From positions 1 through 64,000 of the forward strand of contig CAYWFG010000007.1 of assembly GCA_964458185.1 (NCBI GenBank): a DNA stretch of 64,000 nt, written 5' to 3'. Below are positions 8,177 through 17,291 of this stretch, piece by piece. Position 1 is the stretch's first letter, and every line of letters starts with the position of its first letter. Under the pieces are notes generated by a model. That model did no database searches. It was not told the origin of the DNA and saw only the letters and a list, made by a program, of their open reading frames with translations. The DNA comes from AB-137-C09 sp964458185 (GTDB lineage: Bacteria; Pseudomonadota; Zetaproteobacteria; Mariprofundales; Mariprofundaceae). The position numbers were made by a program, and so were the translations under genes.

Positions 8177-9226
8177 TCAATGATTGTCAAATAACCCTAA
8201 CGCAGGCTGTTCAATGTATGCTTTAACAGCATTTAAAAATGCTACCGCTTCACGACCATCAATCAAGCGGTGGTCATAGCTAAGTGCGACATACATCATG
8301 GGGCGAATGATGATCTGATCATTTTCAACAATCGGACGTTTTTGAATGGCATGCATGCCCAAGATCGCACTTTGGGGTGGGTTTAAAATAGGTGTTGACA
8401 ACAACGAACCAAATACGCCACCATTGGTGATGGTAAAGGTTCCGCCCGTTAAATCATCTGGTTGCAACTGTTTGTTGCGTGCTTTTTCTGCGAGTGCGGC
8501 AATACCACGTTCAATGTTAGCAAAGTCCATCACGCCTGCATCACGCAATACAGGAACCATCAGTCCTTTTTCGGTAGATACTGCAATACCAATATCCATG
8601 TAGTTATGGTAAACAATCGCATCGCCATCAATAAATGCATTGATGGCAGGCACTTGCTGCGCGGCATAGGTACAAGCGCGCACAAAAAACGACATGAAAC
8701 CCAGTTTTATATCATGCTGACGGGTAAACTGCGCTTGCTGTTGCGCCCGAAGTGCCATGACATTGTGCATATTGATTTCATTAAACGTCGTAAGCGTCGC
8801 CGTTTCATGCTGCGCAGCCATCAAACGCCGACCAATACGCCGCCGCAAAGCACTCATCACAACCCGTTCTTCCACACGCTCGCCCCCAACATCAGGCGCA
8901 GGTGCAGCAAGCACATTCACATCTTCATTCACCCTTTCGTCTGTTGCTTTTCTGCCCTTGGCCTTCTGCCCTCTGTCTTCTGACACCTCTGATACCTCAA
9001 GAATCGCAATTACCTCATCAGGCGCAACCGTTTCACCTTCTTGTTTATGCACCGCAATTAGCGTCCCTTCTTCGACAGCAGTAATTTCCATGGTGACTTT
9101 ATCGCTTTCAATTTCAGCCAGTACATCATCAACCATGATGGCATCACCAACATTTTTTAACCAACGCTCTAAAACTGCTTCTGATTCTGATTCACCCAAG
9201 CTGGGGACTTTGATTTCCAGTGTCAT
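8177..9226 (-). CDS. sucB: Dihydrolipoamide acyltransferase (E2), probably succinyltransferase
   Basis: E2 subunit of a 2-oxo acid dehydrogenase complex, most like 2-oxoglutarate dehydrogenase E2. The start is MTLEIKVPSLGES at 9226, set by AAGGAG seven bases upstream. Seen: one lipoyl domain (residues 1-77; lipoyl Lys43 in ESDKVTME), a linker (78-122), then the acyltransferase domain from SALRRRIGRRLM to the C-terminal active site SYDHRLIDG. At 349 residues it is about 55 shorter than E. coli SucB, because the peripheral-subunit-binding domain that normally holds E3 is missing. Part of the linker (about residues 80-95) is encoded by a CTTCTG-rich sequence that resembles a repeat upstream of carA. 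No E1 or E3 gene is adjacent. Choice of succinyl over another acyl substrate is inferred. Confidence 0.88.
   Translation of the reverse strand: MTLEIKVPSLGESESEAVLERWLKNVGDAIMVDDVLAEIESDKVTMEITAVEEGTLIAVHKQEGETVAPDEVIAILEVSEVSEDRGQKAKGRKATDERVNEDVNVLAAPAPDVGGERVEERVVMSALRRRIGRRLMAAQHETATLTTFNEINMHNVMALRAQQQAQFTRQHDIKLGFMSFFVRACTYAAQQVPAINAFIDGDAIVYHNYMDIGIAVSTEKGLMVPVLRDAGVMDFANIERGIAALAEKARNKQLQPDDLTGGTFTITNGGVFGSLLSTPILNPPQSAILGMHAIQKRPIVENDQIIIRPMMYVALSYDHRLIDGREAVAFLNAVKAYIEQPALGLFDNH
8945..8998. repeat. CTTCTG-rich repeat inside the E2 linker
   Basis: The plus strand reads TTTTCTGCC, GCCTTCTGCC and CTCTGTCTTCTG in close succession. The same words occur at 57694-57722 upstream of carA (TTTCTGCC, CTTCTGTCTTCTG). 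Here the element is in frame and encodes about 16 charged linker residues. Confidence 0.5.
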
Positions 9227-9305
9227 CGTTTTCTCCTTGAGCCTTCGAGCATTTAGCATGTAGTGTTCGTGTTGAAAAAAGAACAACGAAGGATTTCCAG
9301 ATACT

Positions 9306-10121
9306 ATGATTGATTCCCTACTGATTCAATACGAAGGCATGATTCGTTTGTTACCATTTTTTACGATCTTTATTATTATGGCATTATTAGAACGATGGTT
9401 TCCCCGCCGTTTATTGGATCAAAACAAAGCTGCACGGTGGTGGGGTAATCTGTCGTTAGTGGCATTGAATACTATTGTTGCACGGTTATTGTTTGTTGCC
9501 CTTGGCACATCCACCATTGCATTTTCTTATTGGGTAGGCGTGCAAGGGTGGGGGCTGCTGCCTTTGCTGCATCTTCCTGATGTTGCGATTTTTATCGTGA
9601 GTGTATTGCTATTGGATCTGGTGATTTATTGGCAACATCGTTTGTTTCATACGATTCCGTGGTTGTGGCAGCTTCACCGCGTTCACCATGCCGACCGCAA
9701 CCTTGATGTCTCCAGCGGGTTGCGTTTTCACCCTGTGGAGATTGTGCTATCATTATTGATTAAATTAACGGCGATTGCATTGCTTGGTGTACCTGCATTG
9801 GCAGTGATTGTTTTTGAAGTGATGCTTAATGGCATGGCGATGTTTAATCATGCTAATATTCGGCTACCGTTGGCATTGGATTATCGTTTGCGATTCTTGT
9901 TGATGACCCCTGATGCCCACCGTATTCATCACTCCGTATTAGCCAAAGAATACAACAGTAATTATGGTTTTAATATCAGTTGGTGGGACCGTTGCTTTGG
10001 CAGTTACTGCGCACAGCCTAAACAAGGGCAGTTGGGTATGTCGATTGGTTTGCCTACGTGCCAAAATTCGCCCACAGAAAAGCTGATATGGATGTTGCAT
10101 TTCCCTTTTTTAAAGCGATGA
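9306..10121 (+). CDS. Sterol desaturase/fatty acid hydroxylase family membrane protein
   Basis: A 271-residue di-iron membrane oxygenase-like protein. Seen: hydrophobic segments in the N-terminal half and the characteristic histidine clusters HRLFH (about residue 117), HRVHHADR (about 131), NHANI (about 182) and HRIHHS (about 205). The order and spacing match the fatty acid hydroxylase superfamily. Members hydroxylate or desaturate lipids, sterols or carotenoids using O2; the substrate cannot be read from sequence. It is divergent from the E2 gene (80-base spacer) and followed by a promoter for ndk, so it is probably monocistronic. A lipid-modification role alongside the fatty acid synthase at the left edge is possible but not shown. 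Confidence 0.85.
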   Translation: MIDSLLIQYEGMIRLLPFFTIFIIMALLERWFPRRLLDQNKAARWWGNLSLVALNTIVARLLFVALGTSTIAFSYWVGVQGWGLLPLLHLPDVAIFIVSVLLLDLVIYWQHRLFHTIPWLWQLHRVHHADRNLDVSSGLRFHPVEIVLSLLIKLTAIALLGVPALAVIVFEVMLNGMAMFNHANIRLPLALDYRLRFLLMTPDAHRIHHSVLAKEYNSNYGFNISWWDRCFGSYCAQPKQGQLGMSIGLPTCQNSPTEKLIWMLHFPFLKR

Positions 10122-10148
10122 ATGATGATGTGCCTACATAATGATTGT

Positions 10149-10177
10149 TTGCTACTTGGTCAACAGGCTTCTACAAT
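10149..10177 (+). promoter_or_regulatory. Sigma-70-type promoter of the ndk-lysS operon
   Basis: TTGCTA (10149-10154) and TACAAT (10172-10177) are separated by exactly 17 bases, 68 bases before the ndk ATG. The -10 matches five of six consensus bases. Confidence 0.5.
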
Positions 10178-10244
10178 GCCGCGCCCGCGTTATAGGGTTG
10201 CCTTTGGCATACACCCTTTAACACAATAAGGAGATGAAAACATC

Positions 10245-10676
10245 ATGGCCGTTCAACGCACTTTATCTATTATTAAACCCGACGCTGTCGCTAAAAATAT
10301 TGTTGGCGATATTATTCGCCGCTTTGAAGAAAATGGTTTGTCGGTGATTGCTGTTCGCATGCAGCAATTATCAGCGGTTGAGGCTGGTCGCTTTTATGCG
10401 GTGCATGCTGATCGCCCATTTTTTGGTGACTTATGCAGCTTTATGTCATCAGGTCCTATCTTGGCGATGGTGCTAGAAGGGCAAAATGCCGTTGCACTTA
10501 ACCGTCAATTGATGGGAGCTACCAACCCCAAAGATGCTGAAGCAGGCACGATTCGCGCTGATCATGCTGATTCTATTGACGCTAATGCTGTTCATGGTTC
10601 TGATTCTGCTGAAAATGCTGCCACTGAAATTGGTTTTTTCTTTGCTGATCTTGAGCTAAATAGCCGTAACGTGTAA
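10245..10676 (+). CDS. ndk: Nucleoside diphosphate kinase
   Basis: Transfers phosphate between nucleoside di- and triphosphates through a phosphohistidine. The 143-residue protein begins QRTLSIIKPDAV, which is typical of the family, and carries the active-site histidine in NAVHGSDS (about residue 117). The ribosome-binding site AAGGAG lies 11 bases before the ATG. It heads a plus-strand run; lysS starts 10 bases after its stop. Confidence 0.97.
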   Translation: MAVQRTLSIIKPDAVAKNIVGDIIRRFEENGLSVIAVRMQQLSAVEAGRFYAVHADRPFFGDLCSFMSSGPILAMVLEGQNAVALNRQLMGATNPKDAEAGTIRADHADSIDANAVHGSDSAENAATEIGFFFADLELNSRNV

Positions 10677-10686
10677 GCGATTCACC

Positions 10687-12201
10687 ATGAGCGAAGAAAC
10701 CACCACCCCTAAGCCTGCGCCGCTGAAGCAGCCTGAACAAATCGCTGTTCGTCGAGCAAAACTGCAACAGATGCGCGATCAAGGTCAAGCCTACGCCAAT
10801 CATTGGCGTAATACGATAGGTTTGCCTGCATTATTGGCACAATATACCCCCTTAGATAACGATGCGTTGACTGCGGCTGAAGCGGTTGTTCAAGTCTCTG
10901 GTCGCATGGTTTCACATCGTGTGATGGGACGCTCTAGTTTTATCACGATTCAGAGTGATGATGCCCGTGTTCAATTATTCCTTAATCGAAAAATCTTATC
11001 GGATGAAGCATTGTATGATGCGACCAAGAAATGGGATTTGGGTGATGTTGTTGGTGCTACGGGGGTGGTGTTTCGTACGCGAACAGGTGAATTATCGGTG
11101 CGTGTATCACACACCGAAATTATTGCTAAATGTTTACGCCCATTGCCTGAAAAATGGCACGGTCTGGCAGATAAAGAATTGCGCTACCGTCAGCGTTATG
11201 TTGATTTAATTGTGTCAGAAGAATCGCGTTATACCTTTCGCACCCGTTCAAAGATTTTGTCGCTGTTGCGTAGTTCGCTAGAATCGCGTGGTTTTATGGA
11301 AGTAGAAACACCGATGTTGCATACCCAAGCAACAGGGGCAGCAGCCCGCCCTTTTAACACCCATCATAATGCATTAAACATCCCCTTGGTGTTGCGCATT
11401 GCGCCTGAGTTACACCTCAAGCGTTTGTTGGTGGGGGGTTTTGAGCGGGTATTTGAAATTAATCGTAACTTTCGCAACGAAGGCGTAGATGCCACGCATA
11501 ACCCTGAGTTTACCATGGTGGAGTTTTACGAGGCTTATGCCGACTTTCAAATGGCAATGGATCATACTGAAGGACTTTTGCGTGATATTGCCGAAGGCAT
11601 TAATAAAACCCAAGTGGCATGGGAAGGCGTGAATCTTGATTTTACCCAGCCGTTTAAACGCATGCGTTTGGATGAAGCGGTGTTTGAAAAACGCCCTGAT
11701 CTGCGTGGTCATGCAGGCGACAAAGCGACGCTGGCAACAGTGTGCTTGCAAGTTGCCCCTGATATTAAACCGTTAATAACGTGGCGTGCAGGGCATTATT
11801 TATTGGCATTGTTTGAAGAACTTGTTGAAAAAGAATTGACACAACCCACATTTATCACCCATTACCCCGTTGATGTATCGCCGCTTGCCCGCCGCAACGA
11901 TCAAGAACCGAATGTGACAGATCGCTTTGAGTTGTTTGTCGCTGGACGTGAAATTGCCAATGGTTTTTCTGAACTCAATGATCCTGACGATCAACAATCG
12001 CGTTTTTTAGAGCAAGTAAAAGCCAAAGCTGCAGGCGATGATGAAGCCACCGATGTGGATCATGATTATATTCGCGCCTTAGAATACGGTATGCCTTGTG
12101 CCGCTGGGGTTGGCATTGGTGTTGACCGTGTGGTGATGATGTTTACGGGGCAACATGCAATTCGTGATGTGTTGTTGTTTCCGCACATGAGACCTGAATA
12201 G
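10687..12201 (+). CDS. lysS: Lysyl-tRNA synthetase, class II
   Basis: Charges tRNA-Lys with lysine. The protein has 504 residues, as expected. Seen: an N-terminal OB-fold anticodon domain (about residues 60-150), class II motif 2 around FEINRNFRNEGVDATHNPEF, and motif 3 GVGIGVDRVVMMFTG near the C-terminus. It lies 10 bases downstream of ndk and leads into a CBS protein, a permease and the lol lipoprotein-export genes. Linkage of lysS to lolC/lolD is common in proteobacteria. Confidence 0.97.
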   Translation: MSEETTTPKPAPLKQPEQIAVRRAKLQQMRDQGQAYANHWRNTIGLPALLAQYTPLDNDALTAAEAVVQVSGRMVSHRVMGRSSFITIQSDDARVQLFLNRKILSDEALYDATKKWDLGDVVGATGVVFRTRTGELSVRVSHTEIIAKCLRPLPEKWHGLADKELRYRQRYVDLIVSEESRYTFRTRSKILSLLRSSLESRGFMEVETPMLHTQATGAAARPFNTHHNALNIPLVLRIAPELHLKRLLVGGFERVFEINRNFRNEGVDATHNPEFTMVEFYEAYADFQMAMDHTEGLLRDIAEGINKTQVAWEGVNLDFTQPFKRMRLDEAVFEKRPDLRGHAGDKATLATVCLQVAPDIKPLITWRAGHYLLALFEELVEKELTQPTFITHYPVDVSPLARRNDQEPNVTDRFELFVAGREIANGFSELNDPDDQQSRFLEQVKAKAAGDDEATDVDHDYIRALEYGMPCAAGVGIGVDRVVMMFTGQHAIRDVLLFPHMRPE

Positions 12202-12211
12202 GAAGAGTAAA

Positions 12212-12670
12212 ATGCGCGCAGAAAATATTATGAAAACCGAGGTTGTTTCAGCCCGTAGTAATGAACGATTAAGTGACCTCATGCAACGCATTCATCAATA
12301 CCATGTTCGCATGCTTCCTGTGATTGATGATGCAGGGAAAGTCTGCGGCGCGGTATCGACCTTTTCCATTATGGAACACATGCTGCCTGCGTATGTGACA
12401 TCGGGTGATTTGGGTAATTTATCGTTTGCCCCTGATATGGATTTATTGCGCACCCGTTACAAGGCGTGCCACGCCAGCCGTGTCGCTGACTTGATGGATG
12501 ATGCTTTACTGGTGGAAGGCAATGATTCAGTGCTGGCAGTGGCAGCGGCATTGATTGATTGCGGTAAACATGAATGCGCCATCGTGGTGGATGATGCGCA
12601 ACAATTATTGGGCATTATCTCTGCCGAAGATGTATTAAATAGTTTAAGTAAAAAATTGGAGTTTCAATAA
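12212..12670 (+). CDS. CBS-domain-pair protein
   Basis: A 152-residue soluble protein made almost entirely of two CBS motifs: residues about 5-60 (MKTEVVSARSNERLSDLM to LPVIDDAGKVCGAVS) and about 95-148 (VADLMDDALLVEGNDS to AIVVDDAQQLLGIISAEDVL). CBS pairs usually bind adenosyl nucleotides and gate a partner enzyme or transporter. Its stop overlaps the start of the downstream ion permease (TAATG), which suggests it regulates that transporter; this is inference from coupling. Confidence 0.85.
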   Translation: MRAENIMKTEVVSARSNERLSDLMQRIHQYHVRMLPVIDDAGKVCGAVSTFSIMEHMLPAYVTSGDLGNLSFAPDMDLLRTRYKACHASRVADLMDDALLVEGNDSVLAVAAALIDCGKHECAIVVDDAQQLLGIISAEDVLNSLSKKLEFQ

Positions 12671-14013
12671 TGCATGGTGAAGAAGCAGCACTGAATACCG
12701 TTGTTTTTGGGCTGAATCCATTGTGGCTTGCGGTGAGTATTTTGCTGATCGTCTACGGTGTGATCATGATGGAGAAATTCAATCGTGCGGTGCTAGCCTT
12801 GCTTGGTGCTGGCTTGATGATTCTCTGTGGTATTATCACCCAGCAACAAGCCGTTGCAGGGATTGATTTTAATACCATTGGTTTGCTGACGGGCATGATG
12901 GTGATTGTGGCAATCAGTCAAAAAACAGGCATGTTTCAATATGTTGCCATTCGTGCTGCAAAATCGGTCAAAGGTGAGCCTTGGCGGGTATTGTTGATGC
13001 TGTCTATTGTGACGGCAGTGTTTTCTGCCTTTTTAGATAATGTGACCACGGTATTGTTGATTGCGCCTGTGACCTTGCTCATTACGGATGCCTTGGGTGT
13101 GCGTCCTTACCCTTATTTGTTTGCGCAAATTTTGGCATCAAATATTGGCGGTACAGCGACGTTGATTGGTGATCCGCCCAATATTATGATTGGCTCGGCA
13201 GCGCATCTTAGCTTTACTGATTTTATTGTTAATCTTGCCCCCATTATCCCTGTGATTTTTGTTGTCACCATGGCAGCTATTTGGTGGATGTTTGGTCGTG
13301 ATTTATCTGCCAGTGAAGAAAAACGACAGTTATTGATGTCATTTAATGAAAATGAAGCGATCAGTGATGTGCCATTGTTGAAAAAAAGTTTGCTGGTGCT
13401 GGCGTTGGTGATTGGCGGCTTTTCAGTAGCGCATACGTTACACTTAGAGCCTGCGACCATTGCCATGTTTGGTGCTGCACTGTTGCTACTGTTGCAAACG
13501 TGGAGCAAACCCATTGAAGACAAAGAACATGCTTATGAAAAAATTATGGCTGAAGTAGAATGGACGACCATTTTCTTTTTTGTTGGTTTGTTTGTGGTGG
13601 TGACAGGCGTGGAGCATACAGGCGCCATTGGTTGGCTGGCAGCACAAACTTTGGCACTAACGAATGGAGATTTTAATGCTACGGTTGGGGCTGTGCTGTG
13701 GATTTCTGCGATTGCCTCGGCAATGGTCGATAATATTCCTTTTGTAGCCACCATGATCCCCATGATTACGGATATGAGCAGTACCTTTGGTGATGGCGAT
13801 GCCTTGCTTCCTTTGTGGTGGGCCTTGGCATTGGGTGCATGTTTAGGGGGTAATGGTTCGCTCATCGGTGCATCGGCAAACTTAATTGTGGCAGGCTTTG
13901 CCCAACGCGCAGGGCATCCGATTGCTTTTCTCACCTTTCTTAAACATGCTTTTCTTTTAATGCTGATGAGCGTTGCTATTGCCCATGTTTATATTTATAT
14001 GCGTTATTTATGA
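12670..14013 (+). CDS. ArsB/NhaD-type ion permease
   Basis: A 447-residue integral membrane protein of the ion transporter superfamily, with about ten hydrophobic helices. Seen: a conserved cluster FSAFLDNVTTVLLIAPVT and NIGGTATLIGDPPNIMIG in the first half, and MVDNIPFVATMIPM and GGNGSLIGASANLI in the second. These re-entrant repeats are characteristic of ArsB/NhaD/P-protein-like carriers. Substrate is uncertain: Na+/H+ exchange, arsenite or a dicarboxylate are all possible, and no arsenic genes are nearby. Start and stop overlap its neighbours (TAATG with the CBS gene, ATGA with the lolC-like gene), so it is in one tightly coupled operon. Confidence 0.85.
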   Translation: MHGEEAALNTVVFGLNPLWLAVSILLIVYGVIMMEKFNRAVLALLGAGLMILCGIITQQQAVAGIDFNTIGLLTGMMVIVAISQKTGMFQYVAIRAAKSVKGEPWRVLLMLSIVTAVFSAFLDNVTTVLLIAPVTLLITDALGVRPYPYLFAQILASNIGGTATLIGDPPNIMIGSAAHLSFTDFIVNLAPIIPVIFVVTMAAIWWMFGRDLSASEEKRQLLMSFNENEAISDVPLLKKSLLVLALVIGGFSVAHTLHLEPATIAMFGAALLLLLQTWSKPIEDKEHAYEKIMAEVEWTTIFFFVGLFVVVTGVEHTGAIGWLAAQTLALTNGDFNATVGAVLWISAIASAMVDNIPFVATMIPMITDMSSTFGDGDALLPLWWALALGACLGGNGSLIGASANLIVAGFAQRAGHPIAFLTFLKHAFLLMLMSVAIAHVYIYMRYL

Positions 14014-15251
14014 TTTCTTCCCATGAATGGATGCTTGCCTGTCGTTATTTGCGATCTCGGGGTGACGAACGTTTTGTATCGTTGATCAGTTGGAGTTCGG
14101 CGATGGGCGTGGCGATTGGTGTGGCAGCGTTGATTGTCGTATTATCGGTGATGTATGGTTTTGATGTGGAGTTGAAAGACCGTATCCTTGGTTTTTCATC
14201 GCATATTGATGTGCAGGGTCCTGATAACACTTTGGCACATTGGCAAGGCTGGCTTAAAATTAGCGAAGCGACTGAAGGTGTGATTGCCGCATCCCCTTAT
14301 TTAAGTACACAGGTGCTGGCAAATCGTGGTTCAGCCTCCAGTGGTGCGATTCTTAAAGGTGTATTACCAGCGAGAGAAAAGCATATTGCCAGTCAAGTTA
14401 CGGCGGGGCGTTTTCTTAGTGATGATGCAGGCGTTCATTTTGAAGTGGTCATGGGCAAAGACTTAGCGCGAAAACTGGGCTTAGATATTGGTGATCAAGT
14501 ACGTTTATTGTCGCCTGCTGGTGGCATATCGCCTGCGGGTATGAGTCCTCGCATGCGTGCTTTTACCCTTGTCGGGGTCTTTGAATCTGGTTTTTATGAA
14601 TACGATATTGGCATGATATTGGCACCCTTGTCGGCGGTTCAACGCTTGGAACGGGCAAAGGGTCGTATTACGGGCATTGAATTAATGCTACAAGATCGAG
14701 AGCAAGCCACAGTCATTGCCATAGGCTTGCAAAAAACACTGCCTTTGGGCGCGTGGATTACCGATTGGCGGCAACGCAATCGTTCTTTTTTCCATGCCTT
14801 AGAGATGGAGCGAGTGGTAATGGGGATTATTCTTTCGCTGATTGTACTGGTGGCTGTTTTTAATATGATTTCTTCATTGGTGATGGTGGTGATGCAGCGG
14901 CGTAAAGAAATTGCTGTGTTTAAAACACTGGGAGCAACCCATGCTTCTGTCATGCGCGTCTTTTTGACCATGGGCGCATTACTTAGTGGACTAGGAACCT
15001 TAGTCGGCGCAGTGTTGGGGCTTCTTCTGGCGTGGAAGTTGGATGTTATCCTCGCAACATTTGAGCATATCACCAAGATAAAAATTCTCTCCAAGGACGT
15101 GTACTATATTGATCATGTGCCTTCGATTATTGATCCTGTTTCTGTTACAATTATCATTTGTCTTAGTTTTGTTTTGGGTATTGCAGCAACGTTTTACCCT
15201 GCATGGCGTGCTGCGGGCGTACCCCCTGCAGAAGCCTTGCGTTATGAATAA
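14010..15251 (+). CDS. lolC: Lipoprotein-releasing ABC permease, LolC/LolE family
   Basis: Inner-membrane permease that, with the LolD ATPase, extracts mature lipoproteins from the inner membrane for transfer to LolA. The 413-residue protein has the expected plan: one N-terminal membrane helix (about 24-48), a large periplasmic domain, and three C-terminal helices of the FtsX type. Also seen is MQRRKEIAVFKTLGATHASVMRVF near residue 298, the coupling region conserved in this family. Only one LolC/E-type gene is present, so the complex may be a homodimeric LolF-like type; a second permease elsewhere cannot be excluded. The start overlaps the preceding stop by ATGA. A cNMP-domain gene is inserted between it and lolD. 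Confidence 0.92.
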   Translation: MISSHEWMLACRYLRSRGDERFVSLISWSSAMGVAIGVAALIVVLSVMYGFDVELKDRILGFSSHIDVQGPDNTLAHWQGWLKISEATEGVIAASPYLSTQVLANRGSASSGAILKGVLPAREKHIASQVTAGRFLSDDAGVHFEVVMGKDLARKLGLDIGDQVRLLSPAGGISPAGMSPRMRAFTLVGVFESGFYEYDIGMILAPLSAVQRLERAKGRITGIELMLQDREQATVIAIGLQKTLPLGAWITDWRQRNRSFFHALEMERVVMGIILSLIVLVAVFNMISSLVMVVMQRRKEIAVFKTLGATHASVMRVFLTMGALLSGLGTLVGAVLGLLLAWKLDVILATFEHITKIKILSKDVYYIDHVPSIIDPVSVTIIICLSFVLGIAATFYPAWRAAGVPPAEALRYE

Positions 15252-15253
15252 TC

Positions 15254-16477
15254 ATGTCACTGCCTGATTTAAGAAAAAAAGCCAAGCAGGCTTTGCTTGG
15301 CGGAAAATACGATCAGGCACGCGACTTTTTTGCCGAGATTCATACGCAAGACCCCTCAGATATTCGCTCTTTTGTAAAATTAGCAGAAATGAAAGAAAAA
15401 ACGGGCGATACCAAAGGCGCAGTGGCAGATTATATTCATATTGCCTCCACTTATGCAGAGCAAGGTTTTGTTGTTCAAGCGATTGCTATCAATAAAATCA
15501 TTTTGCGACTAGACCCTAATTGCACCGATGTCAAAGAAAAATTGCAAGCTTTATCCTCCGAGCGCGGTGAAGAATGGGCAACGTCTACTGCCACCGTTGA
15601 GACGGCAAGCAAAGCAAGCAATCCATTGGATATGTCATCAAGTGAACGGTTTAAGCTGGGTTTTACCCGTACGCCATTATTATCAGACTTATCAGGTGAT
15701 GAACTCAATGGTTTTATTGAGTCGCTGGAGTTAAAACAATTCTTTGCAGGTGCTGTGATTTTCAAAGAAGGGGCAACGGGTGACTTTTTGTATTTGATAG
15801 GCATGGGATCAGTGCGTTTGCAAACACAGTTGCAATCAGGGGAAGTCCGTGTGTATTCTCATTTGAATGAGGGTGACTTTTTTGGTGAGCATGCTTTTAT
15901 GTCGCATTTGAATCATGAAAGTTCTGCCATTGCAGAATCTGAAACCAGCGTGCTGATGGTTGACCGTGGTACCTTTGAACAATGGGTGAGGAAATATCCC
16001 CAGATTAAAAACACCATTGAAGAATTCTACCGTCAGCGAGTGTTGGCAAAAGTATTGGCCGTGACCCCCTTGTTTCAAGGTGTTCCTGATAAAATTCGTG
16101 TCTTATTGGCAGCGCGTTTTAGCGTTTGTAATTTTGCCCGTGGTGAGATTATTGTTCGTGAAGGTGAACAGGGTGAGACTTTTTATTTAATCCGAAGTGG
16201 CCGTGTATTGATCACAACCAGCAAAATGGATGCCTCAGGTGGGCAAGTGGCACTCAGTGAAATGGGCGCAGGTGATTTTTTTGGTGAGGTGTCGTTGCTT
16301 ACCAATAAACCACGCACGGCAACGGTTATTGCAGGGCAAAGCGTGGAACTGATGGAGCTAACCCGAGAGAACTTTAATGTTATCGCCAAACGGTTTCCTT
16401 CAGTTCGAAAAATTGTTGAGGAATACCAAAAATATCGGGTCAAAGAAACCATTAAAACACTGATGAAAAAGCGTTAG
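15254..16477 (+). CDS. TPR plus tandem cyclic-nucleotide-binding-domain protein
   Basis: A 407-residue soluble protein with an N-terminal TPR-like helical region (about 1-100) and two cNMP-binding domains (about 140-260 and 268-390). The second has GDFFGEVSLLTNKPRTATV, with the Arg that normally contacts the cyclic phosphate. The first has GDFFGEHAFMSHLNHESSA and lacks that Arg, so only one domain may bind ligand. No DNA-binding, kinase or channel domain is attached. It lies three bases after the lolC-like gene and six before lolD, an unusual insertion into a lipoprotein-export pair. A paralogue of the same design is at 40281-41444. Ligand and partner are unknown. Confidence 0.85.
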   Translation: MSLPDLRKKAKQALLGGKYDQARDFFAEIHTQDPSDIRSFVKLAEMKEKTGDTKGAVADYIHIASTYAEQGFVVQAIAINKIILRLDPNCTDVKEKLQALSSERGEEWATSTATVETASKASNPLDMSSSERFKLGFTRTPLLSDLSGDELNGFIESLELKQFFAGAVIFKEGATGDFLYLIGMGSVRLQTQLQSGEVRVYSHLNEGDFFGEHAFMSHLNHESSAIAESETSVLMVDRGTFEQWVRKYPQIKNTIEEFYRQRVLAKVLAVTPLFQGVPDKIRVLLAARFSVCNFARGEIIVREGEQGETFYLIRSGRVLITTSKMDASGGQVALSEMGAGDFFGEVSLLTNKPRTATVIAGQSVELMELTRENFNVIAKRFPSVRKIVEEYQKYRVKETIKTLMKKR

Positions 16478-16483
16478 GCACGT

Positions 16484-17170
16484 ATGTTTTTTCAAGTGAA
16501 AAACTTATCGAAAACTTACCATACTGCATCAACAGCCATCACCGTGCTCAATAATCTTTCCATGTCTTTATCACAAGGCGAGTTTCTTTCTATTGTCGGA
16601 GACTCAGGTTCAGGAAAAAGTACATTATTACAAATTTTAGGCACTTTGGATCATGCCGACCACGGTAGTGTCGAATTGGATGGCATATCGGTACTAGGGC
16701 TGACCGAACAACAACGTGCCAAGCTACGTAATACCCAGCTTGGTTTTGTTTACCAAGCCCATCATTTGATTCCTGAATTGACCGCTATTGAAAACATCAT
16801 GCTACCGTTGATGATTCGTGGTGAACAAACCAAAATAGCACGAAACAAAGCCATGGCATTGCTAGAGCGACTCCACTTAAGCAAGCGTGCTAGCCATATT
16901 CCAGCGAGATTATCAGGTGGCGAAGCGCAGCGCGTCGCTGTTGCGCGTGCATTGATAGGAAAACCACGCCTTCTGCTTGCAGATGAACCCACAGGCAACC
17001 TTGATGAAGATACAGCAGAAACCGTGTTTGAAGCCCTGCGTCAATTGTGTAGCGAAGAACAGGCAGCCGTTATCATGGTGACACATAGCATGCCCTTGGC
17101 ACGAAAAACAGACCGCATATTGCGCTTGCAGCATGGTACGGTTGCGCTGGATGAATACCATCGCTTTTAA
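16484..17170 (+). CDS. lolD: Lipoprotein-releasing ABC ATPase LolD
   Basis: A 228-residue ABC ATPase. Seen: Walker A GDSGSGKST (about residue 38), Q-loop in GFVYQAHHLIPELT, signature LSGGEAQRVAVARAL and Walker B LLADEPTGNLD. The MacB/LolD-type sequence and its place in the operon with a LolC/E permease support LolD. It would power release of lipoproteins from the inner membrane. Confidence 0.93.
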   Translation: MFFQVKNLSKTYHTASTAITVLNNLSMSLSQGEFLSIVGDSGSGKSTLLQILGTLDHADHGSVELDGISVLGLTEQQRAKLRNTQLGFVYQAHHLIPELTAIENIMLPLMIRGEQTKIARNKAMALLERLHLSKRASHIPARLSGGEAQRVAVARALIGKPRLLLADEPTGNLDEDTAETVFEALRQLCSEEQAAVIMVTHSMPLARKTDRILRLQHGTVALDEYHRF

Positions 17171-17291
17171 AGCGTTAAGAAATGCGTTCTTTTCTAAGTT
17201 CAATAAATTCTGCTAACCTACTTGAATTTTACAAGAGCCATTTGTTTTGTCCCGTCTTAAAAGGGAAGCCCTATTATTCACTGTCTTGCCC

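Noticed and set aside
9227..9286. 20-residue extension of the E2 protein
   Set aside because: The internal ATG at 9226 has AAGGAG at ideal spacing and begins the lipoyl domain exactly.
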